A stretch of 64,000 nucleotides of DNA, taken from Streptomyces sp. STR69. GTDB lineage: Bacteria > Actinomycetota > Actinomycetes > Streptomycetales > Streptomycetaceae. Both the position numbers and the translations under genes were made by a program. This document shows positions 36,679 to 45,387 of the stretch, piece by piece. Below the pieces are notes generated by a model that did not search any database, was not told where the DNA came from, and saw nothing but the letters and a program-made list of their open reading frames with translations. How positions within the stretch are numbered: position 1 is the first letter of the stretch; every line of letters starts with the position of its first letter. Where the stretch lies: assembly GCF_024519455.1 (NCBI RefSeq), contig NZ_JALJRY010000030.1, positions 29,491-93,490 of the forward strand, given 5' to 3'.

Positions 36679-37764
36679 TCATGCGACCACCGCGGCGCGC
36701 ACGCACAGCACATCGGGGAGATGGGACGCCAACTGCCGCCAGCTGTCCCCGTCGTCGTCCGACGCGTACACCTCGCCGTTGCGATTGCCGAAGTACACGC
36801 CCGCCGGGTCCGCGCCGTCCGTGCACATCGCGTCGCGCAACACCGTGCCGTAGTGGTCCTCGGTCGGCAGCCCTGCCGACAGCGGCTCCCAGCTTCCGCC
36901 CGCGTCGGCCGTACGGAAGACCCGGCAGCGGTGTCCGGCGGGCACGCGGTCCGCGTCCGCGTTGATCGGGAACACATAGGCGGTGTCGCCGCGATGCGGA
37001 TGGGCCACGGCCGTGAAGCCGAACGTGGACGGCAGCCCCTCGCCGATGTCCGTCCAGTGCGCGCCCGCGTCGTCGCTGCGGTACACCCCCCAGTGGTTCT
37101 GCAGATACAGCCGGTCCGGGGTCGCCGCGTCCTGCGCGATCTTGTGCACGCACTGCCCGAACTCGGGGTTCGGTTCCGGCAGGAACACCGCGGAGACACC
37201 GGAGTTGGACGGTTCCCAGCTCGCGCCCCCGTCCCGGGTGCGGAACACCCCGGCCGTGGAGACGGCGACCGTCACGGCCTTCGGGTCGCGCGCGTCGGTG
37301 AGGACGGTGTGCAGCCCCTCTCCACCGCCGCCCGGCACCCAGCGCGAGCGGGTGGGATGCTCCCAGAGGGGACGGACGAGGTCGAAGCTCTCGCCGCGGT
37401 CCTCGGAGCGGTACAACGCGGCCGGTTCCGTACCCGCGTACACCACCTCGGGTTCCGCCGCGGCCGGGTGCAGCTGCCACACCCGCTCCAGTGAAGCCCC
37501 CGTGTCCTTCGGGAACTTGACGGCCGGCCGCTCCGGCTCGACCCACGTACGCCCCAGGTCGTCGGAGTGGAACACGGACGGACCCCAGTGAGCGCTGTCA
37601 CCACCGGCCAGCAGTCTCGGCATGTGGCCCCGTGTGTCGACAGCGACCGAATACAGCGCCTGCGCGTTGAAGTACGGACTCTCGTCGAACTCCCAGACTC
37701 CACCCCGCCTGCGCCCGATGAACAGGCCTTTTCGCGTGCCCACCGCGAGCAGCACCTCGGTCAT
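36679..37764 (-). CDS. BNR/sortilin-like repeat beta-propeller protein
   Basis: 361 residues with repeated SDDxGxTW-type blades (FHSDDLGRTW, YRSEDRGESF, FRTRDGGASW, YRSDDAGAHW, FRTADAGGSW, YASDDDGDSW), the WD40/YVTN/BNR-like family often labelled exo-alpha-sialidase. No signal peptide and no sialidase FRIP motif, so an enzymatic sialidase role is not supported. ATG 37764 has GGAGG upstream. Confidence 0.82.
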   Translation of the reverse strand: MTEVLLAVGTRKGLFIGRRRGGVWEFDESPYFNAQALYSVAVDTRGHMPRLLAGGDSAHWGPSVFHSDDLGRTWVEPERPAVKFPKDTGASLERVWQLHPAAAEPEVVYAGTEPAALYRSEDRGESFDLVRPLWEHPTRSRWVPGGGGEGLHTVLTDARDPKAVTVAVSTAGVFRTRDGGASWEPSNSGVSAVFLPEPNPEFGQCVHKIAQDAATPDRLYLQNHWGVYRSDDAGAHWTDIGEGLPSTFGFTAVAHPHRGDTAYVFPINADADRVPAGHRCRVFRTADAGGSWEPLSAGLPTEDHYGTVLRDAMCTDGADPAGVYFGNRNGEVYASDDDGDSWRQLASHLPDVLCVRAAVVA

Positions 37765-38045
37765 GACGATCGCCTCCACCATGTTTTTGGCCACTTCGCC
37801 CCCCTCACCCGCCAGTCTGCACCCGACCACTGACAGTCACCCCTGGAACCGACGTCACCGCAGGTCAGGACCCTGTTCAGGACCCGTCGGGCAGATCCCG
37901 GAAACACCTCTCGCGAAAAGCCCGCGCACACCTCGTCAACCATGGGACCGTCGAGTCGGGGTATTCGTCGTGAGCATCGAGGAGACGTCTCCCGTATGGG
38001 AGGGCGGTTCGGCGTGTCAGTGCGTTCATGAGGAGGATGCCTTCG

Positions 38046-38630
38046 ATGGCGTTCCGAGGTCCGAAGGTGTGGCTGTGGCGGTGGCGGCGCAATCCGCTCA
38101 AGCGCCGCGCCGATGCGGTGGAGTCGTGGATCGTGCTCGGTGCTTGGCTGATCACCGTCCTGGCAGGCGTGCTGGCCGGTCTGACGGCGACCCGGTCCGT
38201 CGAACACGAACTGGCCCAGGAGCGCGTCGAGTGGAAACCGGTGGTGGCACTGGTGACCCAGGACGCGCCCGGCCCCTCCCCGGCCAACTCCGGCAGAACG
38301 AACAGCGAGCTCGTCTGGGCGAAGGTCCGCTGGACGGCCGTGGACGGCTCTTCGCACACCGGCCAGATCCGCGTGCCCTCCGGCAGCGGCATCGGCACTC
38401 CGGTGACCATCTGGACCGACCCGCAGGGCCATCTGGTCACCAAGCCCGCCTCCGTGTCCCAGGCCCAGCTGCGGGCCGCGCTGATCGGCACCCTGCTGGG
38501 CATGGGCGCGGCAGCCGTCCCCTTCATCAGCGCGCGCGCCCTCCGGATCCGGCTGCAACGCCGGCGCATGGACCAGTGGGACGAGGAGTGGGCACGCTTC
38601 GGTCCACTGTGGAGTCGTAAGACGGGCTGA
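38046..38630 (+). CDS. Rv1733c-family membrane protein
   Basis: 194 residues with two transmembrane helices (about 28-50 and 145-165) around an extracytoplasmic loop. The N-terminus (WLWRWRRNPLKRRAD) and the WIVLGAW helix match the Rv1733c family common in Streptomyces. ATG 38046 is chosen because AGGAGG lies nine bases upstream; in-frame ATGs at 38028 and 38037 are unsuitable. Function unknown. Confidence 0.85.
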   Translation: MAFRGPKVWLWRWRRNPLKRRADAVESWIVLGAWLITVLAGVLAGLTATRSVEHELAQERVEWKPVVALVTQDAPGPSPANSGRTNSELVWAKVRWTAVDGSSHTGQIRVPSGSGIGTPVTIWTDPQGHLVTKPASVSQAQLRAALIGTLLGMGAAAVPFISARALRIRLQRRRMDQWDEEWARFGPLWSRKTG

Positions 38631-38636
38631 CCGCCC

Positions 38637-38691
38637 GGCATGACATGAGCGCCCCTGGCACGCAGGCCGGTGCGGGGGCCCTCGTCATGCC
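38637..38691. terminator. Hairpin terminator between convergent genes
   Basis: GGCATGAC..GAG.GCCCC pairs with GGGGC.CTCGTCATGCC around a GC-rich loop, just after the Rv1733c-like gene and before the opposing HEAT-repeat gene. Confidence 0.65.
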
Positions 38692-38716
38692 CGTTCCCCT
38701 CCCCGTCAGATCTCTC

Positions 38717-40717
38717 CTACCTGCCGTACCCGCCCGCGCTCACCTCCCGGCACATCCCCAACAACTGCTCGTCCGCCAGAACGTCCTGACTGCCATGCCC
38801 GCCGGCTCGCGCCAAATGCCGTCGCGGACCGGCGAGTTCGGCCTCCACCAGATCATGCAGGGGTGCCCCGGCAGCCCCCATGTCGACCAGGCACGCGGCA
38901 ACAGCGCCCCGCACACGCGGATGCCCGGTCCAAGCCGACCGCAGCACCGGAAGGACCCTCTCCGTATCCCCGGTCACCCGCCACAGCGCCCGGGCCCCCG
39001 CGACCCGCTCCTCCGCGCACTCCGCCTCGACCATCCGCGCCAGCCCGTCCGGCGCGACCCGCGCGCAGACCCCGACCCGCGCCAGTACCTCCGCGGCCAC
39101 CCGGCGCCGCTGTCCGTCCGAACCCGCCAACTCCCGCAACAGGCACGGCAGTACGGCCGACGCATCCCCCTCCACCGACCACAACGCACCCGCCGCGACA
39201 CCTGCGCACTCGGAGTCCAACAGCCCCCGCAGCACCGGTACGACGCCCTCCGCCCCGACCCCGAACACGTCCAGCGCCCGCACCGCCGACGTCACGGCCC
39301 GCTGCCCGGACCGCGCCCCGTCCGGCATCCCGCGCAACAGGCGCAGCACCTCCGGTACGGCCTCCTGGTCGGCGAGCGCGGTCAGCGCGGACAGCAGGGG
39401 CAGGGCACGGTCGGACGTCTCCGGGGAGTCCAGGGGCACACGGCCGAGCCGGTGCCGCAACGCCGGAGCGAGCGGTCCGGCCGAGTGGCCCAGATGGACG
39501 ACGACCCGTCCCAGGTCGTCGGGCACGACCGGCCGCGCGAGCACCTCGGCCAGTACCGGTGTCGCCCGTGGATCGCCGCTGCGGGCAAGGGCCTTGAGCG
39601 CGCCGCCCAGGGCCGGAGCCCCACGCTCCAAGCGCTGCGTCCACAGTTCGGGGCGCGCGATCACCAGCGCGTGCAGGCGATCGGCGGCCGGCGCGGCCAG
39701 GTGGAAGAGTTCCCCCAGCACCGACGCCGCGGCATCGCGCAACCGGTAGGCCTCCGTGCCCAGTTGCTCGCCGACCAGCGCGACGAGCGCCGAGTGGTCG
39801 CCCCGCCACTCGCGGAACAGCCCCGCCGACATCCACACCCCGTTGCATCGGTCGGTGGAGTCCGGAGCAGTCAACTGCCCTTCCAGCAGGGCGACCCGAT
39901 AGGTCACCTGCCCGCCGAGCGCGGTGTGCAGCGTGCGCACGATCTGGGCGCCCTCTTCGTCCGAGGGGCGAAGCCGCCGTAACCGCCCAGCGAGGGTGTC
40001 CGGCTCGGGAGGGCCGCTCTCGGCCGGTGTCGAGGGCCCCGACCGACGCCGCTCGGACCGCTCCCCGAGCAGGCGCACGACCGTCGGGACCAGGTCGGCG
40101 GGAAGCAGATCGGGCGCGCAGCCGGCGAGTTGGCCGAGCGCGGCGAGCCGTAGCCCGGGGTCGCACGGCGGAACGCCGAATGCCAGCAGGGTGTCCAGTG
40201 CCTCGGCGGCGTGGGCCGGATACCGTCGTGCGAACAGACCGAGGCTCTCGACGAGGGCGAGCAGAACCCGGTCGTCGCGCTCGGCCGTGGTCCGCCGCCG
40301 TAACAGGTCCAGCACGCGCGCGGGTTGATCGAGGAACCGGACCAGCCCCTCGGCGGCGGCCCGGCGCACGCCGGGGTCCCGGTCGCCGACGAGCGCGACA
40401 AAGGCCTCGGCCCCCGCCATGAGGACGGCCTCAGCCGACCCGTGCCCCCGCCCGATGCTGACCAGAAGCTCCACCAACTCGCCCCGCTCCGCGACCACCT
40501 CGTCAGTGGCGAGCGCGAACAGAAACGGAACGCAGGCGAGTGTCGAGTCGTACACCAACCCCTCGTGGTGCACCGCGCCGTACATCCCGTCGAGCGCGCT
40601 CGCCCGCTCGACGGGGTCCGTGGCGGCCAGTCCCCTGAGCAGTCCGGGCACGTCCGCCGCACTGCCGTACGCATGGCGCAGCGAGGCCCAGTCGACCTCG
40701 TCGATCCCCGTGAACAC
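38717..40717 (-). CDS. HEAT-repeat protein
   Basis: 666 residues made of tandem alpha-helical HEAT/PBS-lyase-like repeats (for example DRDPGVRRAAAEGLVRFLD, AARDPGLRLAALGQLAG-like, CAEERVAGARALWRVTGD). No enzyme motif or membrane segment, so it is probably a protein-binding scaffold. GTG 40717 has GGGGAGGG upstream. It stands alone between a terminator and the dehydrogenase gene. Confidence 0.85.
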   Translation of the reverse strand: MFTGIDEVDWASLRHAYGSAADVPGLLRGLAATDPVERASALDGMYGAVHHEGLVYDSTLACVPFLFALATDEVVAERGELVELLVSIGRGHGSAEAVLMAGAEAFVALVGDRDPGVRRAAAEGLVRFLDQPARVLDLLRRRTTAERDDRVLLALVESLGLFARRYPAHAAEALDTLLAFGVPPCDPGLRLAALGQLAGCAPDLLPADLVPTVVRLLGERSERRRSGPSTPAESGPPEPDTLAGRLRRLRPSDEEGAQIVRTLHTALGGQVTYRVALLEGQLTAPDSTDRCNGVWMSAGLFREWRGDHSALVALVGEQLGTEAYRLRDAAASVLGELFHLAAPAADRLHALVIARPELWTQRLERGAPALGGALKALARSGDPRATPVLAEVLARPVVPDDLGRVVVHLGHSAGPLAPALRHRLGRVPLDSPETSDRALPLLSALTALADQEAVPEVLRLLRGMPDGARSGQRAVTSAVRALDVFGVGAEGVVPVLRGLLDSECAGVAAGALWSVEGDASAVLPCLLRELAGSDGQRRRVAAEVLARVGVCARVAPDGLARMVEAECAEERVAGARALWRVTGDTERVLPVLRSAWTGHPRVRGAVAACLVDMGAAGAPLHDLVEAELAGPRRHLARAGGHGSQDVLADEQLLGMCREVSAGGYGR

Positions 40718-40803
40718 GTTGCCCTCCCCAGACGAAGTGCCAACTGATCGCGAGTCTGCACCACGCCACTGACAACGAAGCGGAATCGGGAGGTGACCGA
40801 GGG

Positions 40804-42471
40804 TCAGTCCCCGTCGGGCAGGGCGCGGGAGAGGATCGCGCCGAGGTCGGCGGAGTCGGGGAGTGTGCCGAAGGCGTGCCCCCAGTCGCCGCCCAGCCGG
40901 GTCGCGCAGAAGGCGTCGGCGACCGCGGCCGGGGCGTGCCGTACGAGGAGGGACGCTTGGAGGGTGAGCGCCATCTGCTCGACGAGGCGGCGTGCGCCGG
41001 TCTCGGTCGCCTCGCTCAACGCGCCCCTCAGCCGGCTCACCGCCGCGTCCAGGCGGGCGTCCGCGCCCCGCGCCAGGGCGAGTTCGGCGAACAGCGCGTC
41101 CGCCGGGCCGGGGTCCCGGCTCAACGCCCTTAGTACGTCAAGGGCGTTGACGTTACCCGAGCCCTCCCAGACGGAGAGGAGGGGTGCCTCGCGATAGTGC
41201 CGGGGCATGCCCGAGTCCTCTACGTAGCCGTTTCCGCCGAGGCACTCCAGGGCCTCCGCCGTGAAGGCCGGACCGCGCTTGGTGATCCAGTACTTGCCCA
41301 CGGCGGTGGCGATCCGGCGGAACGCGGACTCGGCGTCGTCCCCGCGCACCGCACGGTCGGCCGCGCCCGCCAGCCGCAGGGTGAGAGTCGTCGCAGCCTC
41401 CGACTCCAGTGCCAGATCGGCCAACACGTTGCGCATCAGCGGCTGTTCGAGCAGCCGCGCGCCGAACGCGCTGCGGTGGCGCACATGGTGGCCCGCCTCG
41501 ACGAGCGTCTTGCGCATCAGCGTCGCCGACATCATCACGCAGTCCAGACGGGTGCAGTTGACCATCTCGATGATGGTCTTGACGCCGCGTCCCTCCGGCC
41601 CGACCAGCCAGGCGACGGTCCCGTCGAACTCGGGCTCGGAGGACGCGTTGGACCGGTTGCCCAGCTTGTCCTTCAGCCGCTGGATACGGAACACGTTGCG
41701 GCTGCCGTCGGGCAGGACACGCGGCACAAGGAAGCACGACAGTCCACCCGGAGCCTGGGCCAGCACGAGGAACACGTCGCACATCGGCGCCGACGTGAAC
41801 CACTTGTGCCCGCGCAGCGTGTACACACCGGGTTCGGCGGTGGGCGTGGCCGCCGTGGTGTTCGTGCGGACGTCCGAGCCGCCCTGCTTCTCCGTCATCC
41901 CCATCCCGGCCAGCAGCCCGCGCTTCTCGGCCGGGACGCGCAGGCCCGGTTCGTACACCCGGCTGGTCAGCAACGGCTCGTAGACCGCGGCCAGTTCGGG
42001 CTGGGCGCGCAGCGCGGGGACGGCGGCGTACGTCATCGACGTCGGGCAGCCGTGCCCGGCCTCGGTGTGTCCCCACACCAACCCGCCTGCCGTACGGGCC
42101 ACATGGGCACCGGGACGTTCGTCCGCCCAGGGCGCACCGGCCAGTCCCTCGGCGACGGCGACCCCCATCAGCCGGTGCCAGCTCGGGTGGAACTCGACCT
42201 CGTCGATCCGGTTGCCGTACCGGTCGTGCGTGCGCAGCTCCGGCTCGTGCCGGTTCGCCTGCTCGCCCCACTCCTGCGCCTCCGCGCTGCCCGCCGCCCG
42301 GCCGAGCCGCCGTACGTCCTCCTCGGCCCAGCCGGCGCCCTCCCGGCGGAGCCCCTCCAGGAGGGCCGTGTCCTCGGAGGCGTCGTACGGGGCCAGGGGC
42401 GGGGGCTGGTTGGTGACGTCGTGCGTGGCGTCCCGGGGCTGCGGCGGTGTGTGCGCGAGTGTCTGGGCCAT
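40804..42471 (-). CDS. AidB-like acyl-CoA dehydrogenase
   Basis: 555 residues, the length of AidB-type FAD proteins (about 540), longer than ordinary acyl-CoA dehydrogenases. Motifs include GMGMTEKQGGSDVRTNTT, GHKWFTSAPMCD, ECLGGNGYVEDSGMPRHYREAPL and VWEGSGNVNALDVLR. E. coli AidB responds to DNA alkylation; in actinobacteria the role is mostly untested. ATG 42471 has no clear ribosome site and may be on a leaderless mRNA. It is divergent from a PaaX-type regulator. Confidence 0.9.
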   Translation of the reverse strand: MAQTLAHTPPQPRDATHDVTNQPPPLAPYDASEDTALLEGLRREGAGWAEEDVRRLGRAAGSAEAQEWGEQANRHEPELRTHDRYGNRIDEVEFHPSWHRLMGVAVAEGLAGAPWADERPGAHVARTAGGLVWGHTEAGHGCPTSMTYAAVPALRAQPELAAVYEPLLTSRVYEPGLRVPAEKRGLLAGMGMTEKQGGSDVRTNTTAATPTAEPGVYTLRGHKWFTSAPMCDVFLVLAQAPGGLSCFLVPRVLPDGSRNVFRIQRLKDKLGNRSNASSEPEFDGTVAWLVGPEGRGVKTIIEMVNCTRLDCVMMSATLMRKTLVEAGHHVRHRSAFGARLLEQPLMRNVLADLALESEAATTLTLRLAGAADRAVRGDDAESAFRRIATAVGKYWITKRGPAFTAEALECLGGNGYVEDSGMPRHYREAPLLSVWEGSGNVNALDVLRALSRDPGPADALFAELALARGADARLDAAVSRLRGALSEATETGARRLVEQMALTLQASLLVRHAPAAVADAFCATRLGGDWGHAFGTLPDSADLGAILSRALPDGD

Positions 42472-42478
42472 ACGGGAA

Positions 42479-42518
42479 GTGTTGCACTATCTCTGCGGTC
42501 GCATCAATGATGTAACAC
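42479..42518. promoter_or_regulatory. Spaced inverted repeat between AidB-like and PaaX-like genes
   Basis: GTGTTGCA at 42479-42486 and TGTAACAC at 42511-42518 match at seven of eight positions as an inverted repeat. They flank the divergent promoter region, so a regulator bound here, perhaps the PaaX-like protein, could control both genes. Confidence 0.4.
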
Positions 42519-42566
42519 GAGAATCGACGCCGTAGAGTGCGAGGCCATGCTTACGAGGTCATGCGG

Positions 42567-43316
42567 ATGAACGAGTCGGAAGGGCCCGGCGAGGTGGACC
42601 TGCGCCCGCTGTCCGCGCGGTCGGTCGTCCTCAGCCTGCTGCTGGGTACACATCCGCCCGAGCTGCCCGTACGGGATCTGCTGCGCGCCGTCGAACCACT
42701 CGGCGTCGCCGGATCCACCCTGCGGGCCGCGCTCAGCCGGATGGTCGCGGCCGGAGATCTGCGGAGTACGGACGCCGTCTACCGGCTCAGCGACCGCCTG
42801 TTGGAACGCCAGCGCCGCCAGGACGTCGCCGTACACCCCGAGACCCAACCCTGGGACGGCGACTGGGAGATGACCGTCGTCACCGCGACCGGCCGCGGCC
42901 CCGCCGAACGCGCCGAGCTGCGCGGGGAGTTGACCGCACTGCGGCTCGCCGAACTCCGCGAGGGAGTCTGGCTCCGCCCGGCCAATCTGCTACGACCCCG
43001 ACCGGACGAACTCGGCACGGTGGCCCGGCACTTCACCACCCGCCCCGAGGAGCCCGCTCGCGAACTCGCCGCGAACCTGTGGCCACTTGAGGCCTGGGCG
43101 AAGACGGCCGAGGCGCTGCTCACTCGGATCACCGCCACCGCCGACCGCCCGGCCGATCGTTTCACCGTACTCGCCGCCGTCGTACGCCACTTGCTCGCCG
43201 ACCCGGTCCTGCCCCCCGAACTCCTGCCCGCCGATTGGCCGGGCCCCGCCCTGCGCGCCGAATACACCCGCCACCGACGGGAGTTGATCGCGGCCGTGCT
43301 GGGAAACAGGGCGTGA
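42567..43316 (+). CDS. PaaX-family transcriptional regulator
   Basis: 249 residues: N-terminal winged helix (SARSVVLSLLLGTHPPELPVRDLLRAV, STLRAALSRMVAAGDL) and the PaaX central and C-terminal domains (WDGDWEMTVVTATGRGPAERAELR, LREGVWLRPANL). PaaX proteins repress phenylacetyl-CoA degradation and respond to acyl-CoA ligands. Here the neighbour is an AidB-like dehydrogenase, a plausible acyl-CoA target. ATG 42567 has GAGG eight bases upstream. Confidence 0.88.
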   Translation: MNESEGPGEVDLRPLSARSVVLSLLLGTHPPELPVRDLLRAVEPLGVAGSTLRAALSRMVAAGDLRSTDAVYRLSDRLLERQRRQDVAVHPETQPWDGDWEMTVVTATGRGPAERAELRGELTALRLAELREGVWLRPANLLRPRPDELGTVARHFTTRPEEPARELAANLWPLEAWAKTAEALLTRITATADRPADRFTVLAAVVRHLLADPVLPPELLPADWPGPALRAEYTRHRRELIAAVLGNRA

Positions 43317-43356
43317 CCCCGAGGGGCCCGGCACGGCCGCCTTCATCGCCGTGGGC

Positions 43357-44151
43357 TCACTTGTAGGTGATGTCCGACGCCGAGTACTTGCAGTAAGTCC
43401 CGTCCGCGCCCGTGCCGTTGGTGGTCGGCTCCGCGCCCGTGTTGTTCCCGATGTACTTCTGACAGGGGATCATCTTCTTGCTGGTGTCCCCGACGATCGT
43501 GATGGCCTTCAGGGTCGCGCTGTCACCGTAGTTGGTGTTGATGCCGACGATCCGGCTGCCCTTGTACGTCGCCTCGATGGTGTTGAGGTTGATCGTGCGC
43601 TTGTACTGCGTCTTGCAGTTGCCGCAGGAGCGGACGAACGTACCGAAGGTCTGCGCCGCGAAGTTGGAGACGTTCAGCGTCCCGGCGCCGTTGAACTGGA
43701 ACACCTTGTCGCTGGCCTCTTTCGCGCCACCGCCGGAGACGGTGTACACGTTGGACGACGAGGAGCCCAGGAAGGTCGCCGCGTCCTCGCCGACGTCCTC
43801 CCACCAGACGTTCTGCAGCGTGCAGGCGCCCAGGCAGTGGATGCCGTCGGCGGCGGGCGAGCCGATGATGACGTTCTTCACGACGGCGCCCGGGGCCAGC
43901 TCCAGGATGGGGCCCTGGTCCTCGTCCTGGCTGCCCGTGCCCAGGTCGCCGCTGCCGTACAGGCGCAGCATCCCGTAGTCCTTGGTGCCCGAGACCGAGA
44001 TCGTCGAGGTCACCGCCTGGCTGCCGCTCGCGGTGGGCCAAGTGGCGGCACTGGCCGGCGAGAGGGTGCCGGATGCCATGATCATGCCAATGGAGAGGCT
44101 GAAGGTGGTCAGCGCGCCGGTCAGCACGCGTGGCCGTATGGAAGAAGTCAT
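43357..44151 (-). CDS. Secreted PL3 pectate lyase
   Basis: 264 residues with signal peptide (ending ASAATWP, about residue 36) and a small parallel beta-helix of family PL3. Diagnostic sequence includes DGIHCLGACTLQNVWWEDVGEDAATF and SDKVFQFNGAGTLNV. It cleaves de-esterified pectin by calcium-dependent beta-elimination. It follows the PL1 lyase by 32 bases and is probably in the same operon. Confidence 0.93.
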   Translation of the reverse strand: MTSSIRPRVLTGALTTFSLSIGMIMASGTLSPASAATWPTASGSQAVTSTISVSGTKDYGMLRLYGSGDLGTGSQDEDQGPILELAPGAVVKNVIIGSPAADGIHCLGACTLQNVWWEDVGEDAATFLGSSSSNVYTVSGGGAKEASDKVFQFNGAGTLNVSNFAAQTFGTFVRSCGNCKTQYKRTINLNTIEATYKGSRIVGINTNYGDSATLKAITIVGDTSKKMIPCQKYIGNNTGAEPTTNGTGADGTYCKYSASDITYK

Positions 44152-44183
44152 GTCCCGATTCCTTCTCCGAGGTGGGGGAGTGG

Positions 44184-45140
44184 TCAGAGCTTTCCGGTGC
44201 CCGCGCCGGACGTCACCGAGGCGACGACGGTCGAGGCGGGCTCGGCGGTGTAGCTGTACGGCGGGCTGGTGAACGTGCCCACCTGCGAGATCTCGGTGGC
44301 GGCTCCGCCGAGGTCGTTGCCGCTGAGGTTGGCGTAGCCGTCCACGTCGCTGTCCCGGTTCGTCGTGACGGCGACCTCCGTGTCACGGAAGACGTTGTTC
44401 TGGACGAACATCTGGGCGCCCATGCGCGAGTGCACAGCGGTCTCGGCGCCGACGACGTAGTTGTCGTAGAAGTGCCCGGTGCCGAAACGCAGGCTGGGGA
44501 TGCGGGAGTTGACCTGGTCGAACCAGTTGTGGTGGTACGTCACCCGCAGATGCCCGGTGTCCTCGCTCGCGTTGTTGTCGCTGTGGCCGACGAGCGAGCC
44601 CTTGTAGTGGTTCTTGAAGGTGTTCCAGGAGACGGTGACGTAGTCGGAGGCGTGGCTGATGTCGACCAGGCCGTCGTAGTAGTCCTTGCCGTGGTCGAGG
44701 TCGGACGAGAAGGCGTTGTGGTCGATCCACACCTTCGTCGACGCCTGCACGGTGATGGCGTCGGCGGGCGCGAGGGGCTTGCTGATGTTCAGGTTGCGCA
44801 CGACGACGTTGGTCACCTTCTTCAGGCGCAGCCCGCCACCGGTGAACCCGGACGCCGAACCCACGCCCAGGACCGTCGTGTTGGACCCGATGTCCACCTG
44901 ACCGCTCAGCGAGATCAGGCCGTTGACCTTGACGACCTTCGAACTGCTGCCGGTGACGGCCGACTTGAAGGCGTCGAGCGTCGACACCGTGACCGCCGCG
45001 GCGCTGCCGCCACCGGTCGTCCCGGCGCCGAAGCCGACCGGCGAGGCGTCGGCCGCGGCGGCGGAGTGGGGGAGTGCGAGCACGGCGACGGCGGCGAGCG
45101 CGGCGGCCGTCAGGGCTGACCTTCGGGGGCGAGTGCGCAT
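44184..45140 (-). CDS. Secreted PL1 pectate lyase
   Basis: 318 residues, signal peptide to about residue 30 (SAAAADASP). PL1 beta-helix motifs: KVWIDHNAFSSDLDHGKDYYDGLVD, SDYVTVSWNTFKNHYKGSLVG, VTYHHNWFDQVNSRIPSLRFG. These carry calcium ligands and the catalytic Arg. ATG 45140 has AAGGGA nine bases upstream. It leads the PL1-PL3 operon, divergent from the CBM2 esterase, with AGCGCT palindromes in the shared region. Confidence 0.95.
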   Translation of the reverse strand: MRTRPRRSALTAAALAAVAVLALPHSAAAADASPVGFGAGTTGGGSAAAVTVSTLDAFKSAVTGSSSKVVKVNGLISLSGQVDIGSNTTVLGVGSASGFTGGGLRLKKVTNVVVRNLNISKPLAPADAITVQASTKVWIDHNAFSSDLDHGKDYYDGLVDISHASDYVTVSWNTFKNHYKGSLVGHSDNNASEDTGHLRVTYHHNWFDQVNSRIPSLRFGTGHFYDNYVVGAETAVHSRMGAQMFVQNNVFRDTEVAVTTNRDSDVDGYANLSGNDLGGAATEISQVGTFTSPPYSYTAEPASTVVASVTSGAGTGKL

Positions 45141-45236
45141 GCGGGTGCGTCCCTTCGGAGGGATCGGGTGATCGCGTACGTGAACGAGGTATGCCGGGAG
45201 GGGGCCTGCGGTCACACATCTGAACGGAACGTAGGG

Positions 45237-45250
45237 TGCAAGCGCTTTCT
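45237..45250. promoter_or_regulatory. CebR-like AGCGCT palindrome (pectate lyase side)
   Basis: TGCAAGCGCTTTCT, core AAGCGCTT, about 100 bases upstream of the PL1 start. It resembles LacI-family (CebR-type) operators that control Streptomyces polysaccharide-degradation genes. Confidence 0.5.
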
Positions 45251-45282
45251 AGTCAACGCTCCGCGCGAAACTATTCGAAGCG

Positions 45283-45296
45283 TGGGAGCGCTTCCA
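45283..45296. promoter_or_regulatory. CebR-like operator TGGGAGCGCTTCCA (esterase side)
   Basis: Differs at one base from the CebR consensus TGGGAGCGCTCCCA for cellobiose-responsive repression. It lies 92 bases before the CBM2 esterase start, in the divergent region with the pectate lyase operon. Confidence 0.65.
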
Positions 45297-45387
45297 TGGG
45301 GCTCATGTCCATGTCACGATGCCGATGGTTCCCACCCGAACGACGTCGCACGAGCCGCACGAGCCGCGATCAGGAAGGGACGATGAC

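Noticed and set aside
35829..37199. A 456-codon frame covering uracil-DNA glycosylase
   Set aside because: The N-terminal half is antisense-like or out of frame with the BNR gene; the glycosylase begins at about 36506.
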